NCBI GenBank assembly: GCA_964482235.1
Contig: CAYZWU010000002.1
Coordinates: 124,001 to 188,000, forward strand
Direction of reading: 5' to 3'
Source of the DNA: CAYZWU01 sp964482235
GTDB taxonomy: Bacteria; Planctomycetota; B15-G4; CAYZWU01
Length of the DNA stretch: 64,000 bases
Position 1 is the stretch's first letter, and every line of letters begins with the position of its first letter. Below are positions 28,320-36,717 of this stretch, one piece after another. The position numbers and the translations under genes were made by a program. The notes below the pieces were generated by a model. The model was not told the origin of the DNA, did no database searches, and saw nothing but the letters and a program-made list of their open reading frames with translations.

Positions 28320-30449
28320 ATGGAACAGTTTTTCGAAACCACGACGCCTGCATGGATCACACTGGCGATCGTCCTTCTGCCCCTGCTGGGTTTCACGATC
28401 CAGATCTTCTTCGGGAAGAGGCTCCCGCGGCAGGGGGACTGGGTTCCCACCGGGGCCATCGGGCTCAGCGCGGTCCTGGCCGTCTACCTGGGTGTCCAGA
28501 TGTTCCGGTTGTGGGATCACAACCTCTGTTACGAGTCGATCTCCGAGGAGATCGGCTTCGTCTGGAAGTGGCTCGATTACGGGTCCGTCAAGCTTTACAC
28601 GGGCGTGCTCCTCGACAACGCCGGCATCGTCATGCTGATGATGGTCACCGTGGTCTCCTTCTGCATCCACCTCTTCTCCATCGGCTACATGCACGGCGAC
28701 AGGTACTATCCCAGGTTCTTCGCCTACCTCGGGCTCTTCTGCTTTTCCATGCTCGGTCTCGTGGCCAGCGACAACCTTCTTTTCATGTTCATCTTCTGGG
28801 AGCTGGTGGGATTCTGCTCCTACCTGCTGATCGGATTCTTCTTCTACGAGGAGGAACCGCCGCGCGCGGCCAACAAGGCCTTCCTGGTCAACAAGGTGGG
28901 CGACTGCCTTTTCTTCGCCGGGATCATCATCGTCTACCACGTGACCGGCACCTTCAACTTCAATGCGATCTTCGAGTTCGTCCAGCAGGGCCACTGGTTC
29001 GAGACGGTGTCCAGCTCGGCGGTCTACTCGGGCTGGATCTCGCCCCAGGGGCTGCTGACCCTGGCCGGCGTCCTGATCTTCGGCGGCGCCGTCTCCAAGT
29101 CGGCGCAGTTCCCTCTGCATGTCTGGCTTCCCGACGCCATGGCCGGCCCCACGCCGGTGTCGGCTCTCATCCACGCCGCCACCATGGTGGCAGCCGGCGT
29201 CTTCATGGTGGGCAGGATGTTCCCGTTCTTCACACCAACGGCGCTGCTGGTCATCGCCATCGTGGGAACGATCACCGCTCTCGTGGCGGCCACGATCGGC
29301 ATCGTGCACAACGACATCAAGAAGGTGCTGGCCTACTCGACCTGCTCGCAGCTCGGCTACATGATGCTGGCCCTTGGGATCGGCGGCTTCACGGCCGGCC
29401 TCTTCCACCTGATAACCCACGCCTGCTTCAAGGCCTGCCTCTTTCTCGGCTCCGGCTCGGTGATCCACGCCGTGCACTCCCAGGACATGCGCGACATGGG
29501 AGGGCTCCGCAGGAAGATGCCGATCACGCATCTCACCTTCCTGATATCCACCCTGGCGCTCACCGGCGTGCCGTGCCTGTCGGGCTACTTCTCCAAGGAC
29601 GCGATCATCGCCAACGCCCTCGAGTGGGGGATGTCGGCCGGTGCGGCGGCCTACGTGCCCTGGGTATTCGCCAGCGCGGTGGCGTGCATGACCATGTTCT
29701 ACATGATGCGGTTGATGTACATGACCTTCTGGGGCGAGCCGAAGAACCAGGAGAAGTTCGATCACGCCCACGAGTCGCCGCCCGTCATGACGATCCCGCT
29801 GATCATCCTCGCCTTCCTGGCGATCTTCGCCGCCGGCACAGTCCTGCCGTGGCAGACCGCGGCGGATACCTGGTACGGCGACCTGGTCCAGCGGCCCGAT
29901 TGCGCAGCCATGGCCGACACGGCCCAGCTTCCCGAAGTGAAGCACGAGTTCGAGCACATGTACCATGAGATGCATCACGCGTCTCACACGGCGCACTACG
30001 TGGCCCTCGGCGTCTCGCTCTTCGTGGTGGCCCTCGGTTTCGTCCTGGCCTGGCTCTTCTACGGCAAGAAGACGCTGAGCGCCGAGAAGACGGCCAACTC
30101 GATCGGGCCGGTCTACAGGACGGTGGTCAACAAGTATTATCTCGACGATTTCAACGAAGTGGCCTTCGTGAAGGGGCTGCCGAAGTTCTGCAATCTATGG
30201 AAGGTGACGGTCGAGGCCTTCATCGACTTCTGCGTGAACTTCACCGGCTACCTCACCCGTTTCGTGGCTTTCATCCACGGGCTGATCGACAAGTACGTGG
30301 TGGACGGCCTGGTCAACTTCTGGTGGTGGTTCACCCACCTTCTTTCCGGCAGTTTTCGCGTGCTCCAGACGGGCAGCGGCAAGGACTACCTCGCCCTGGC
30401 TCTTCTCGGCGCGGTTCTCATAAGCCTGGTGATGATCTTCGTCAGGTAG
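28320..30449 (+). CDS. nuoL: NADH-quinone oxidoreductase-like subunit L
   Basis: The product is the 709-residue antiporter-like distal pump subunit. FIFWELVGFCSYLLIGFFF contains the conserved Glu, PLHVWLPDAMAGPTPVSALI the helix-7/8 region with its Lys-facing channel, and KKVLAYSTCSQLGYMMLALG the later conserved Lys. The lateral helix region follows after about residue 500, and a terminal membrane helix ends the protein (YLALALLGAVLISLVMIF). The length is slightly above the E. coli protein. A 78-nt gap precedes it. Confidence 0.95.
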   Translation: MEQFFETTTPAWITLAIVLLPLLGFTIQIFFGKRLPRQGDWVPTGAIGLSAVLAVYLGVQMFRLWDHNLCYESISEEIGFVWKWLDYGSVKLYTGVLLDNAGIVMLMMVTVVSFCIHLFSIGYMHGDRYYPRFFAYLGLFCFSMLGLVASDNLLFMFIFWELVGFCSYLLIGFFFYEEEPPRAANKAFLVNKVGDCLFFAGIIIVYHVTGTFNFNAIFEFVQQGHWFETVSSSAVYSGWISPQGLLTLAGVLIFGGAVSKSAQFPLHVWLPDAMAGPTPVSALIHAATMVAAGVFMVGRMFPFFTPTALLVIAIVGTITALVAATIGIVHNDIKKVLAYSTCSQLGYMMLALGIGGFTAGLFHLITHACFKACLFLGSGSVIHAVHSQDMRDMGGLRRKMPITHLTFLISTLALTGVPCLSGYFSKDAIIANALEWGMSAGAAAYVPWVFASAVACMTMFYMMRLMYMTFWGEPKNQEKFDHAHESPPVMTIPLIILAFLAIFAAGTVLPWQTAADTWYGDLVQRPDCAAMADTAQLPEVKHEFEHMYHEMHHASHTAHYVALGVSLFVVALGFVLAWLFYGKKTLSAEKTANSIGPVYRTVVNKYYLDDFNEVAFVKGLPKFCNLWKVTVEAFIDFCVNFTGYLTRFVAFIHGLIDKYVVDGLVNFWWWFTHLLSGSFRVLQTGSGKDYLALALLGAVLISLVMIFVR

Positions 30450-30533
30450 AGGTACGGTCTTCTGGTTTGCCGCCTCCCGGCCATGCGGCCCGAGGCGCGG
30501 GTCAACAAAGATTACGGAAGGTCTTAACGACAG

Positions 30534-32198
30534 ATGGAACCAACCGCAGTCATGCAGGATGTGGTCAGCAACGGGGGCGGAATCCCCTTCCTGACACTGT
30601 TGTTTCTCGTACCCCTGATCGGGATGACCGTGATTCTCTTCATCCCGAGAGGCAAGACCGAGGCGATCAAGACCGTGGCCGCCGTGGCCACTGGCGTGCC
30701 GCTTCTTCTCGCAGGCTACCTCTGGGTGAGCTTCGAGTACAGCGACACGGCCATGCAGTGGGTCGAGAAGTGTCTGTGGATCGATTACTTCAATATCGAG
30801 TACCACGTGGGTATCGACGGCCTCTCGATCCCTCTTGTCTTTCTCACGGTGCTCCTGCTTTTCATCGCCGTGTTCTCCTCGTGGAACGTGGAGAAGACAC
30901 GGGGGGGCGCCAAGGGCTACTTCATGCTCCTGCTCCTTCTCGAGGTGGGAATCGTGGGTGTGTTCATCTCCCTCGACTTCTTCCTCTTCTACGTCTTCTG
31001 GGAGATCATGCTTCTCCCCATGTACTTCCTCATCGGGATCTGGGGAGGTCCGCGGCGCGAGTACGCGGCCATCAAGTTCTTCCTCTACACCCTGGTCGGC
31101 TCGGTGCTCATGCTCGTGGCCATGATCGCTATTTTCCTGGCGTCACCTCCTGAACTCGTGGCACAAATCGAGAAGCAGCAACTGGTCGAGGAGGGCAAGC
31201 TGCAGGAAGCCGAGGAGATCGAACCGCACCATACGTTCAATATCGTGATCCTGACCGAATTGGCCCGGGAGAAGGATCCTGAAACGGGTGAGAATCTTAA
31301 TCTGCTTGCCGGAGAGAACCTGGGAGTCAAGGGAGCTATTCTCGGGCTTCCATTCCTGAGATGGATCTGGCTTTTCTTCTTCATCGGGTTCGCCATCAAG
31401 GTGCCCGTCTTCCCGTTCCACACCTGGCTTCCCGACGCCCACGTGGAGGCGCCCACCGCCATCTCCGTCATCCTGGCCGGGATCCTCCTGAAGCTGGGGG
31501 CGTACGGAATCCTCCGGATCAACTTCTGCATGCTGCCCGAGGAAACGAAGTACTTCGCCCATTTCATGGCCGTGCTGGGGATGATCAACATCGTCTACGG
31601 TGCCTTCGTGGCCATGGCGCAAACGGACTTCAAGAAGCTTGTCGCCTACTCGTCGGTGAGCCACATGGGCTACGTGCTCCTTGGGGCCGCAGCCTTCACC
31701 GAGGCGGGCATCATCGGCGCGAACCTGCAGATCTTCAACCACGGCACGTCGTCGGCCATGCTCTTCCTCCTGGTGGGCGTTGTCTACGACCGCGCCCATC
31801 ACAGGGATCTGAACGGGTTCGGCGGACTGGGGAGCAAGATGCCGGTCTACACGGGATTGATGACCGTGGGGGTATTCGCCTCCATGGGTCTGCCCGGTCT
31901 GGCAGGTTTCGTGGGCGAGGCGCTCAGCCTCCTGGGAGCCTGGGAGGTCTACCCTGTCTACGTGCTCATCTCCCTGAGCGGCCTCATCGTGACCGCGGCT
32001 TTCTTTCTCTGGACCATCCAGCGTGTCTTCCTTGGACCGCTGAACGAGAAGTACAAGGCAATACAGGATGTGGACGGGCGCGAAATCTTCTGCCTCGTCC
32101 CCCTGGCTTTCCTCTGCGTGCTGCTGGGTATCTTCCCTTTCCTCCTGATCGACTGGATGTATCCGGCGTTGAAAAACATCATCGATAACCTGATGTAG
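30534..32198 (+). CDS. nuoM: NADH-quinone oxidoreductase-like subunit M
   Basis: The product is a 554-residue antiporter-like subunit. FFLFYVFWEIMLLPMYFLIG carries the conserved Glu, and FPFHTWLPDAHVEAPTAISV and FKKLVAYSSVSHMGYVLLG the channel segments. Between two helices, about residues 205-265, there is a hydrophilic insertion with IEKQQLVEEGKLQEAEE and LAREKDPETGENLNLL that replaces the usual short loop; the base composition there is less GC-rich than in neighbouring helices. The rest of the subunit is normal. Confidence 0.95.
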   Translation: MEPTAVMQDVVSNGGGIPFLTLLFLVPLIGMTVILFIPRGKTEAIKTVAAVATGVPLLLAGYLWVSFEYSDTAMQWVEKCLWIDYFNIEYHVGIDGLSIPLVFLTVLLLFIAVFSSWNVEKTRGGAKGYFMLLLLLEVGIVGVFISLDFFLFYVFWEIMLLPMYFLIGIWGGPRREYAAIKFFLYTLVGSVLMLVAMIAIFLASPPELVAQIEKQQLVEEGKLQEAEEIEPHHTFNIVILTELAREKDPETGENLNLLAGENLGVKGAILGLPFLRWIWLFFFIGFAIKVPVFPFHTWLPDAHVEAPTAISVILAGILLKLGAYGILRINFCMLPEETKYFAHFMAVLGMINIVYGAFVAMAQTDFKKLVAYSSVSHMGYVLLGAAAFTEAGIIGANLQIFNHGTSSAMLFLLVGVVYDRAHHRDLNGFGGLGSKMPVYTGLMTVGVFASMGLPGLAGFVGEALSLLGAWEVYPVYVLISLSGLIVTAAFFLWTIQRVFLGPLNEKYKAIQDVDGREIFCLVPLAFLCVLLGIFPFLLIDWMYPALKNIIDNLM

Positions 32199-32256
32199 CA
32201 CGGGGAGCCGACGGACCGAAGGAACATGACAAACAAATAGCGAAAGAGTCGATGCC

Positions 32257-33768
32257 ATGTCGCCCGAATACCTGAACGACCTTCACTACATCTGGCCCGA
32301 AGTGGTGATGACCGTCGCCATTCTGCTGGCTCTCTTCTCCGACATGATCCTGGGGGGGAAGGACCAGAAGGTGACGGGTATCATCTCCGTGCTCTGCACC
32401 TGCCTGGTGATCTACTTCCTGGCCCGGCTCATGGGTGAAGGGGTGGACCATGTCGCCTTCGGAATGGTGGTCGTGGACGGTTTCGCCCTCTTCTTCAAGC
32501 TCTTCACCGCCGTGGGGCTCCTCGTGGTGCTCTGTTTCTCCGTTTTCTTCAGGGAGTTCGACAGGGACGGCATCGGCGAGTTCTACGCCGTCATCATGAC
32601 CTCGGCGCTGGGCATCTTCTTCCTCGTCTCCACCGACCACATCCTGCTCCTCTACCTCGGCCTGGAGATCCTGTCGATCACGTCGTACGTGCTGGCCGGC
32701 TTCCTGAAGAAGGAGCGGCGCTCCAGCGAGGCGGCGCTCAAGTACCTGGTCTACGGCGCCCTCTCGTCCGGAGTGATGCTCTTCGGGCTCTCGATCCTCT
32801 TCGGGTTGACCGGAAGCTTCAGGCTCGACGAGATCGGCGGCATCATGTCGGCGGGCATCGGTATCGGCGAGGCGCAGCAGCCCTTCACCGTTGCGGCCCT
32901 GGTGGCGGCCGTGATGATCTTCATGGGTTTCCTCTTCAAGGTGGCCGCCTTCCCGTTCCACTTCTGGTGTCCCGACGTCTACGAGGGAGCGCCCACTCCG
33001 GTGACCACCTTCCTGGCGATCTGCTCCAAGGCGGCCGGATTCGCGCTGATCCTCCGCTTCGTGGGCGGCGTATTCGTGACCGGGGCCGACTCGATACGGG
33101 AATGGAACGGCGACCTGGCTTTCCTGGTCGCGGTCCTGGCTGCCGTGACCATGACGTACGGCAACATCACGGCCGTGAAGCAGTCCAACATGAAGCGGCT
33201 CCTCGCCTACTCGTCGATCGCCCATGCCGGCTACATCCTGATGGGCGTGGCCGCCTGGCTCGTTTCGATGGACTCAGGCGTCGGGCCAGACGCCGTGATC
33301 TTCTATCTCGTCACCTACCTGATCATGAACCTCGGCGCCTTCGGCGTGGTGATCTATCTCTCGAACCGCTACGGCAAGGAGACGGTGGAAGGCTACTCCG
33401 GTCTTGGCTGGCGATCGCCCTACGCAGCCGGCTTCATGACGATATTCCTCCTCTCCCTCACCGGGATCCCGCCGACGATCGGCTTCATCGGCAAGTGGAA
33501 GCTCTTCGTTGCCGTGCTCGACGAGAACGTGGGCATGTACTGGCTGGCCATCGTGGCGGCCCTCAACTCCGTCGTGGCGCTCTTCTACTACTTCCGGATC
33601 GCCAAGTCGCTGTTCCTGAAGAGCGAGGCGCCCGAAGGCTGCGAGCGCGAGGGCAGCTCTTTCCAGGGAGCTTTCGTGACCATCCTGGCCGTGCTCGGCG
33701 TGGCAACCTGCTACTTCGGCCTCTTCTGGAACAGGATCGACGATCTGATCCGCGCTTCCCTGCCCTGA
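32257..33768 (+). CDS. nuoN: NADH-quinone oxidoreductase-like subunit N
   Basis: The product is a 503-residue antiporter-like subunit that ends the operon. LLLYLGLEILSITSYVLAGF, FPFHFWCPDVYEGAPTPVTT and MKRLLAYSSIAHAGYILMG are the conserved Glu- and Lys-bearing segments. The C-terminal Lys/Arg-bearing helix pair is present. No nuoE, nuoF or nuoG follows; the next genes, after 283 nt, are chemosensory. Confidence 0.95.
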   Translation: MSPEYLNDLHYIWPEVVMTVAILLALFSDMILGGKDQKVTGIISVLCTCLVIYFLARLMGEGVDHVAFGMVVVDGFALFFKLFTAVGLLVVLCFSVFFREFDRDGIGEFYAVIMTSALGIFFLVSTDHILLLYLGLEILSITSYVLAGFLKKERRSSEAALKYLVYGALSSGVMLFGLSILFGLTGSFRLDEIGGIMSAGIGIGEAQQPFTVAALVAAVMIFMGFLFKVAAFPFHFWCPDVYEGAPTPVTTFLAICSKAAGFALILRFVGGVFVTGADSIREWNGDLAFLVAVLAAVTMTYGNITAVKQSNMKRLLAYSSIAHAGYILMGVAAWLVSMDSGVGPDAVIFYLVTYLIMNLGAFGVVIYLSNRYGKETVEGYSGLGWRSPYAAGFMTIFLLSLTGIPPTIGFIGKWKLFVAVLDENVGMYWLAIVAALNSVVALFYYFRIAKSLFLKSEAPEGCEREGSSFQGAFVTILAVLGVATCYFGLFWNRIDDLIRASLP

Positions 33769-34051
33769 TCCGAAAAGGACCTCTCGCTGCCGAACTCGAA
33801 CCATTGCCATGACAGCCGGTTGAGGCAATTCAGTCAGTCGGTTTGCGACATACCCTATTTCGAAATCCGGGCTCAAGTTTCAACCACGTGATTTCCGAAG
33901 TAGAAGGCTAAATCCGTAGCAGGCGTGGGGATTTTCTCCGGAGAATATTCCCGACTTTCTACGTGCAGCCTTTGTGCAAAAACAGAATCGTTCAACACGT
34001 ATTCCGTTGATTCCCTATGCGGTAGGGAGCGGTCCTCAGTCGCGGGAAGAG

Positions 34052-34510
34052 ATGAACAGCAGCAACCAGTATGTCGTTTTCACGATCGATGACCGGCGGT
34101 TCGGGCTCGCGCTCGAATCGGTGAAAAGGATTGTCCATGCCGTTGCCGTGACCCCGGTCTCGACGGTGTCCGAGCTCGTGCCGGGCATCATCAATCTGCA
34201 GGGAAACATCGTGCCCGTCGTCAACCTTCGCTGTCCTTTCGCCTTTCCGAGCCGGGAGATCGCCCTGGACGACCTGTTCGTCGTGGTGGAGATATCCGGG
34301 AGAGAAGCCGTTCTCGTGGTCGACAGCGTCGAGGGCCTCGTGGCGACCGGGGAACAGGAGCTCTTCGAGACCGAGTTCGGGCTTCCCGGGGCCGAGTTCA
34401 TTCAAGGCGTCGTCAAGAGCGTCGATCAGTTGATTTTCATCTTCAACATCGAGCAGTTCCTGGTTTCTCTCGAGGTGAACGTGAGGGAAGGAGCGGGTAC
34501 GGTTGATTGA
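34052..34510 (+). CDS. cheW: CheW-like coupling protein
   Basis: The product is a 152-residue single CheW domain that links receptors to the CheA kinase. The pattern YVVFTIDDRRFGLALESVKRI, VPGIINLQGNIVPVVNLR and VVDSVEGLV is typical. The ATG at 34052 follows GGGAAGAG. Its stop overlaps a TTG and lies 10 nt before the ATG of cheR, so the six chemosensory genes form one unit. A second, longer CheW is at 36012. Confidence 0.9.
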   Translation: MNSSNQYVVFTIDDRRFGLALESVKRIVHAVAVTPVSTVSELVPGIINLQGNIVPVVNLRCPFAFPSREIALDDLFVVVEISGREAVLVVDSVEGLVATGEQELFETEFGLPGAEFIQGVVKSVDQLIFIFNIEQFLVSLEVNVREGAGTVD

Positions 34511-34520
34511 AGAGCGCCTG

Positions 34521-35411
34521 ATGCCGACAATGCTGCCGGAGAGCCTGGTCTCGAAGCTGAGCACCTTCGTGGCCTCCAGGATGGGGCTCTACTTTCCCGA
34601 TCATCGCCGCCAGGACCTGATCAAGGGAGCAAGCAACGCGGCCCGGGAGATGGGGTACGACCATCTGGGATTCTTCATCGACAAGCTGCTTTCCACCGAG
34701 TGGAGCCAGCAGCAGATCGAGCACCTTGCCAGCCACCTGACCGTGGGGGAAACCTATTTCTTCCGCTCCAAGAGCGACTTCGACTTCATCGAGCAGAGGG
34801 TCATTCCTGATCTGGTCCGGTCCCGGAAGAACGGGGAGAGGAACCTGAGGTTCTGGAGCGCCGGTTGCTGCTCGGGCGAGGAAGCCTATTCCATGGCGAT
34901 GATGCTCGACAGCTGCCTGCCGTCGATCCGGGACTGGAACGTCTCGATCCTCGGGACGGACATCAATCCCACCTTTCTCAGGAGAGCCGAGAAAGGCGTC
35001 TACAGGGACTGGTCGTTCCGTCAGATGTCCCCGCATTTCAAGGCCAAGTATTTCGAGGAGATATCCAGGGGGCGCTACCGGATCATCTCCCGGATCAGGA
35101 AGATGGTGGAGTTCAAGTACCTGAACCTGGTCTCCGATTCGTATCCCTCCATCTCCAACGGCACCAACGCCATCGACGTGATCTTCTGCCGCAATGTGCT
35201 GATCTATTTCCTTCCGAAGGAGATGGGGCAGGTGATACGCAACCTCGGCCGGTCCCTCGTGGCTGGCCGTGAGCGCCTGCGAGGCGTCCCAGATCCCGCG
35301 CGAGGAGCTGAGCAAGTGCGATCAGCGAAAAGCCATGCTCTTCAGGAAGATCCCAGCCCGGGAGAAAGGCTTGAATCAGGCCGCGGTACGGGAGCCCCTT
35401 CGGGCGGATAG
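34521..35411 (+). CDS. cheR: CheR chemotaxis methyltransferase, frameshifted near its end
   Basis: The product is predicted to methylate glutamates of chemoreceptors using S-adenosylmethionine. The N-terminal helical domain is followed by the SAM-binding core: TVGETYFFR, FWSAGCCSGEEAYSMAM, ILGTDINPTFLRRAEKG and FCRNVLIYFLPKEMGQV. After about position 35261 the frame turns into low-complexity Arg/Gly-rich sequence, while the +1 frame carries the expected CheR ending LAVSACEASQIP and MLFRKI, continuing into TPR repeats. About 8-11 bases of a GGxGGW-type loop seem to be missing. The true gene is probably a CheR-TPR fusion spanning 34521-36015. A TTG at 34503 is an alternative start. Confidence 0.85.
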   Translation: MPTMLPESLVSKLSTFVASRMGLYFPDHRRQDLIKGASNAAREMGYDHLGFFIDKLLSTEWSQQQIEHLASHLTVGETYFFRSKSDFDFIEQRVIPDLVRSRKNGERNLRFWSAGCCSGEEAYSMAMMLDSCLPSIRDWNVSILGTDINPTFLRRAEKGVYRDWSFRQMSPHFKAKYFEEISRGRYRIISRIRKMVEFKYLNLVSDSYPSISNGTNAIDVIFCRNVLIYFLPKEMGQVIRNLGRSLVAGRERLRGVPDPARGAEQVRSAKSHALQEDPSPGERLESGRGTGAPSGG

Positions 35412-36015
35412 GATTGCGGCGCCGCACAGTGTGTCGACAAGGAACGGCGCTCCCACTCCGGCGAAGCCGTCCCCGGTTTTCGAATCACGGAACGACGAGG
35501 AGGAATCGACGGACTTCTACGGGAGAGCCGGGAATCTGTTCAACGAGGGTCGGTACGCGGAAGCCGCCGATCTCCTGATCCAGGCGTTCTCCGCGGAGTC
35601 GGCCTGCTCCGTCGACCGGGCGGCCGGCAAGGAGCCGGTGGTCCTGCTCGTCCGGGCTCTGGCCAACGCGGGCCGGCTTAACGATGCCCTCGAGTGGTGC
35701 AGAAGCTGCGTCGAGTCGGACAAGCTGGATCCCCTGTTCCATTACCTGCATGCCACGATCCTCCAGGAGACCGGCTCCGTCCAGGAAGCGGCCGAAGCGC
35801 TGAAGCGCGTGCTCTACCTTGATCCCTATCACGTTCTGGCACACTTCAGCCTGGGCAACCTCAGCAATGCGAACGGGAAGAACGACGAGGCCAGGAGGCA
35901 CTTCGAGAATGCCTTCAGACTGGTGAACGGCCTGCCCAAGGATCATGTGATTCCCCAGTCGGACGGCATCACGGCGGGGCGGCTCGCTTCCTATATCGAG
36001 GTGATGATCAGATGA
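35269..36015 (+). CDS. cheR: C-terminal part of CheR with TPR domain (out of frame with 34521-35411)
   Basis: This frame holds the last strands of the CheR fold (SACEASQIPREELSK, KAMLFRKIP), a flexible linker rich in Pro and Ser, and about three tetratricopeptide repeats (FYGRAGNLFNEGRYAEAADLL, DPLFHYLHATILQETG and DPYHVLAHFSLGNLSNANGK). CheR-TPR proteins are known from Frz-like and other alternative chemosensory systems, where the TPR modulates receptor methylation. The natural upstream partner is the frame ending at 35411. The 3' end overlaps the start of the second cheW by 4 nt. Confidence 0.75.
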   Translation: MSACEASQIPREELSKCDQRKAMLFRKIPAREKGLNQAAVREPLRADRIAAPHSVSTRNGAPTPAKPSPVFESRNDEEESTDFYGRAGNLFNEGRYAEAADLLIQAFSAESACSVDRAAGKEPVVLLVRALANAGRLNDALEWCRSCVESDKLDPLFHYLHATILQETGSVQEAAEALKRVLYLDPYHVLAHFSLGNLSNANGKNDEARRHFENAFRLVNGLPKDHVIPQSDGITAGRLASYIEVMIR

Positions 36016-36689
36016 AAGAAGCATCCAGCGAGAACAAGAACCAGGTGGCCGGGGGAACCGGCCCCGATCAGGCTGCCGTCGGGGAAGCGCCCGGCGGCAT
36101 CTGGTCCAAGGCCTACAACCGTCTGGAACAGACGCAGGTTTCCCTGGAGAGGGGATTCCAGCCCATTGGGGAGCAGAGGCAGGCGATCCTGGAGGAAAGG
36201 GCGAAAGCGCTGGCCTGGAAGCCCGAGGAGAGAGCCAACGAAGAGCAGATCATAGTGATCGAATTCCAGCTGGCCGACGAAACGTACGGGATCGAGTCCG
36301 GGTACATCCGCGAAGTGCACCCTCTGACGGATCTCACCCCCCTTCCGTGCACACCCCCTTTCGTTCTCGGCGTGATCAACGTGCACGGCCAGATCCTGTC
36401 GGTCCTCGATCTCAAGCGCTTCCTCGATCTCCCGGACAAGGGGCTGACCGATCTCAACAGGATCATCGTCCTCAGTTCGGGCGACATGGAGTTCGGCATC
36501 CTTGCCGACGCGATTTTCGGTCTCAAGACCATACCGGTGGGGGAGATCCAACCGTCTCTCCCCACCTTGACGGATATCAAGGGGGATTTCCTCCTGGGAA
36601 TCACGGTGGAACGAACCGTGATCCTCGACGGAAAGAAGATTCTCACCGATCCACGGATCATCGTGCATGAAGAAGTGGAGACGGTGTAA
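36012..36689 (+). CDS. cheW: CheW-like protein with N-terminal extension
   Basis: The product has 225 residues. The first about 80 are Ala/Gln/Glu-rich and probably partly helical (WSKAYNRLEQTQVSLERGF). A CheW domain follows: IVIEFQLADETYGIESGYI, TPPFVLGVINVHGQILSVLD and ILADAIFGLKTIPV. It overlaps the cheR-TPR stop by 4 nt. Two different CheW proteins in one cluster, one with an extension, fit a non-flagellar chemosensory array in which receptors use distinct couplers; that is inference. Confidence 0.88.
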   Translation: MKEASSENKNQVAGGTGPDQAAVGEAPGGIWSKAYNRLEQTQVSLERGFQPIGEQRQAILEERAKALAWKPEERANEEQIIVIEFQLADETYGIESGYIREVHPLTDLTPLPCTPPFVLGVINVHGQILSVLDLKRFLDLPDKGLTDLNRIIVLSSGDMEFGILADAIFGLKTIPVGEIQPSLPTLTDIKGDFLLGITVERTVILDGKKILTDPRIIVHEEVETV

Positions 36690-36717
36690 CAATCACTCTG
36701 ATGACAAGGAGGTATCG

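Noticed and set aside
27771..29996. 741-codon minus-strand open frame opposite nuoK and nuoL
   Set aside because: It is a shadow frame; nuoK and nuoL are conserved on the plus strand.
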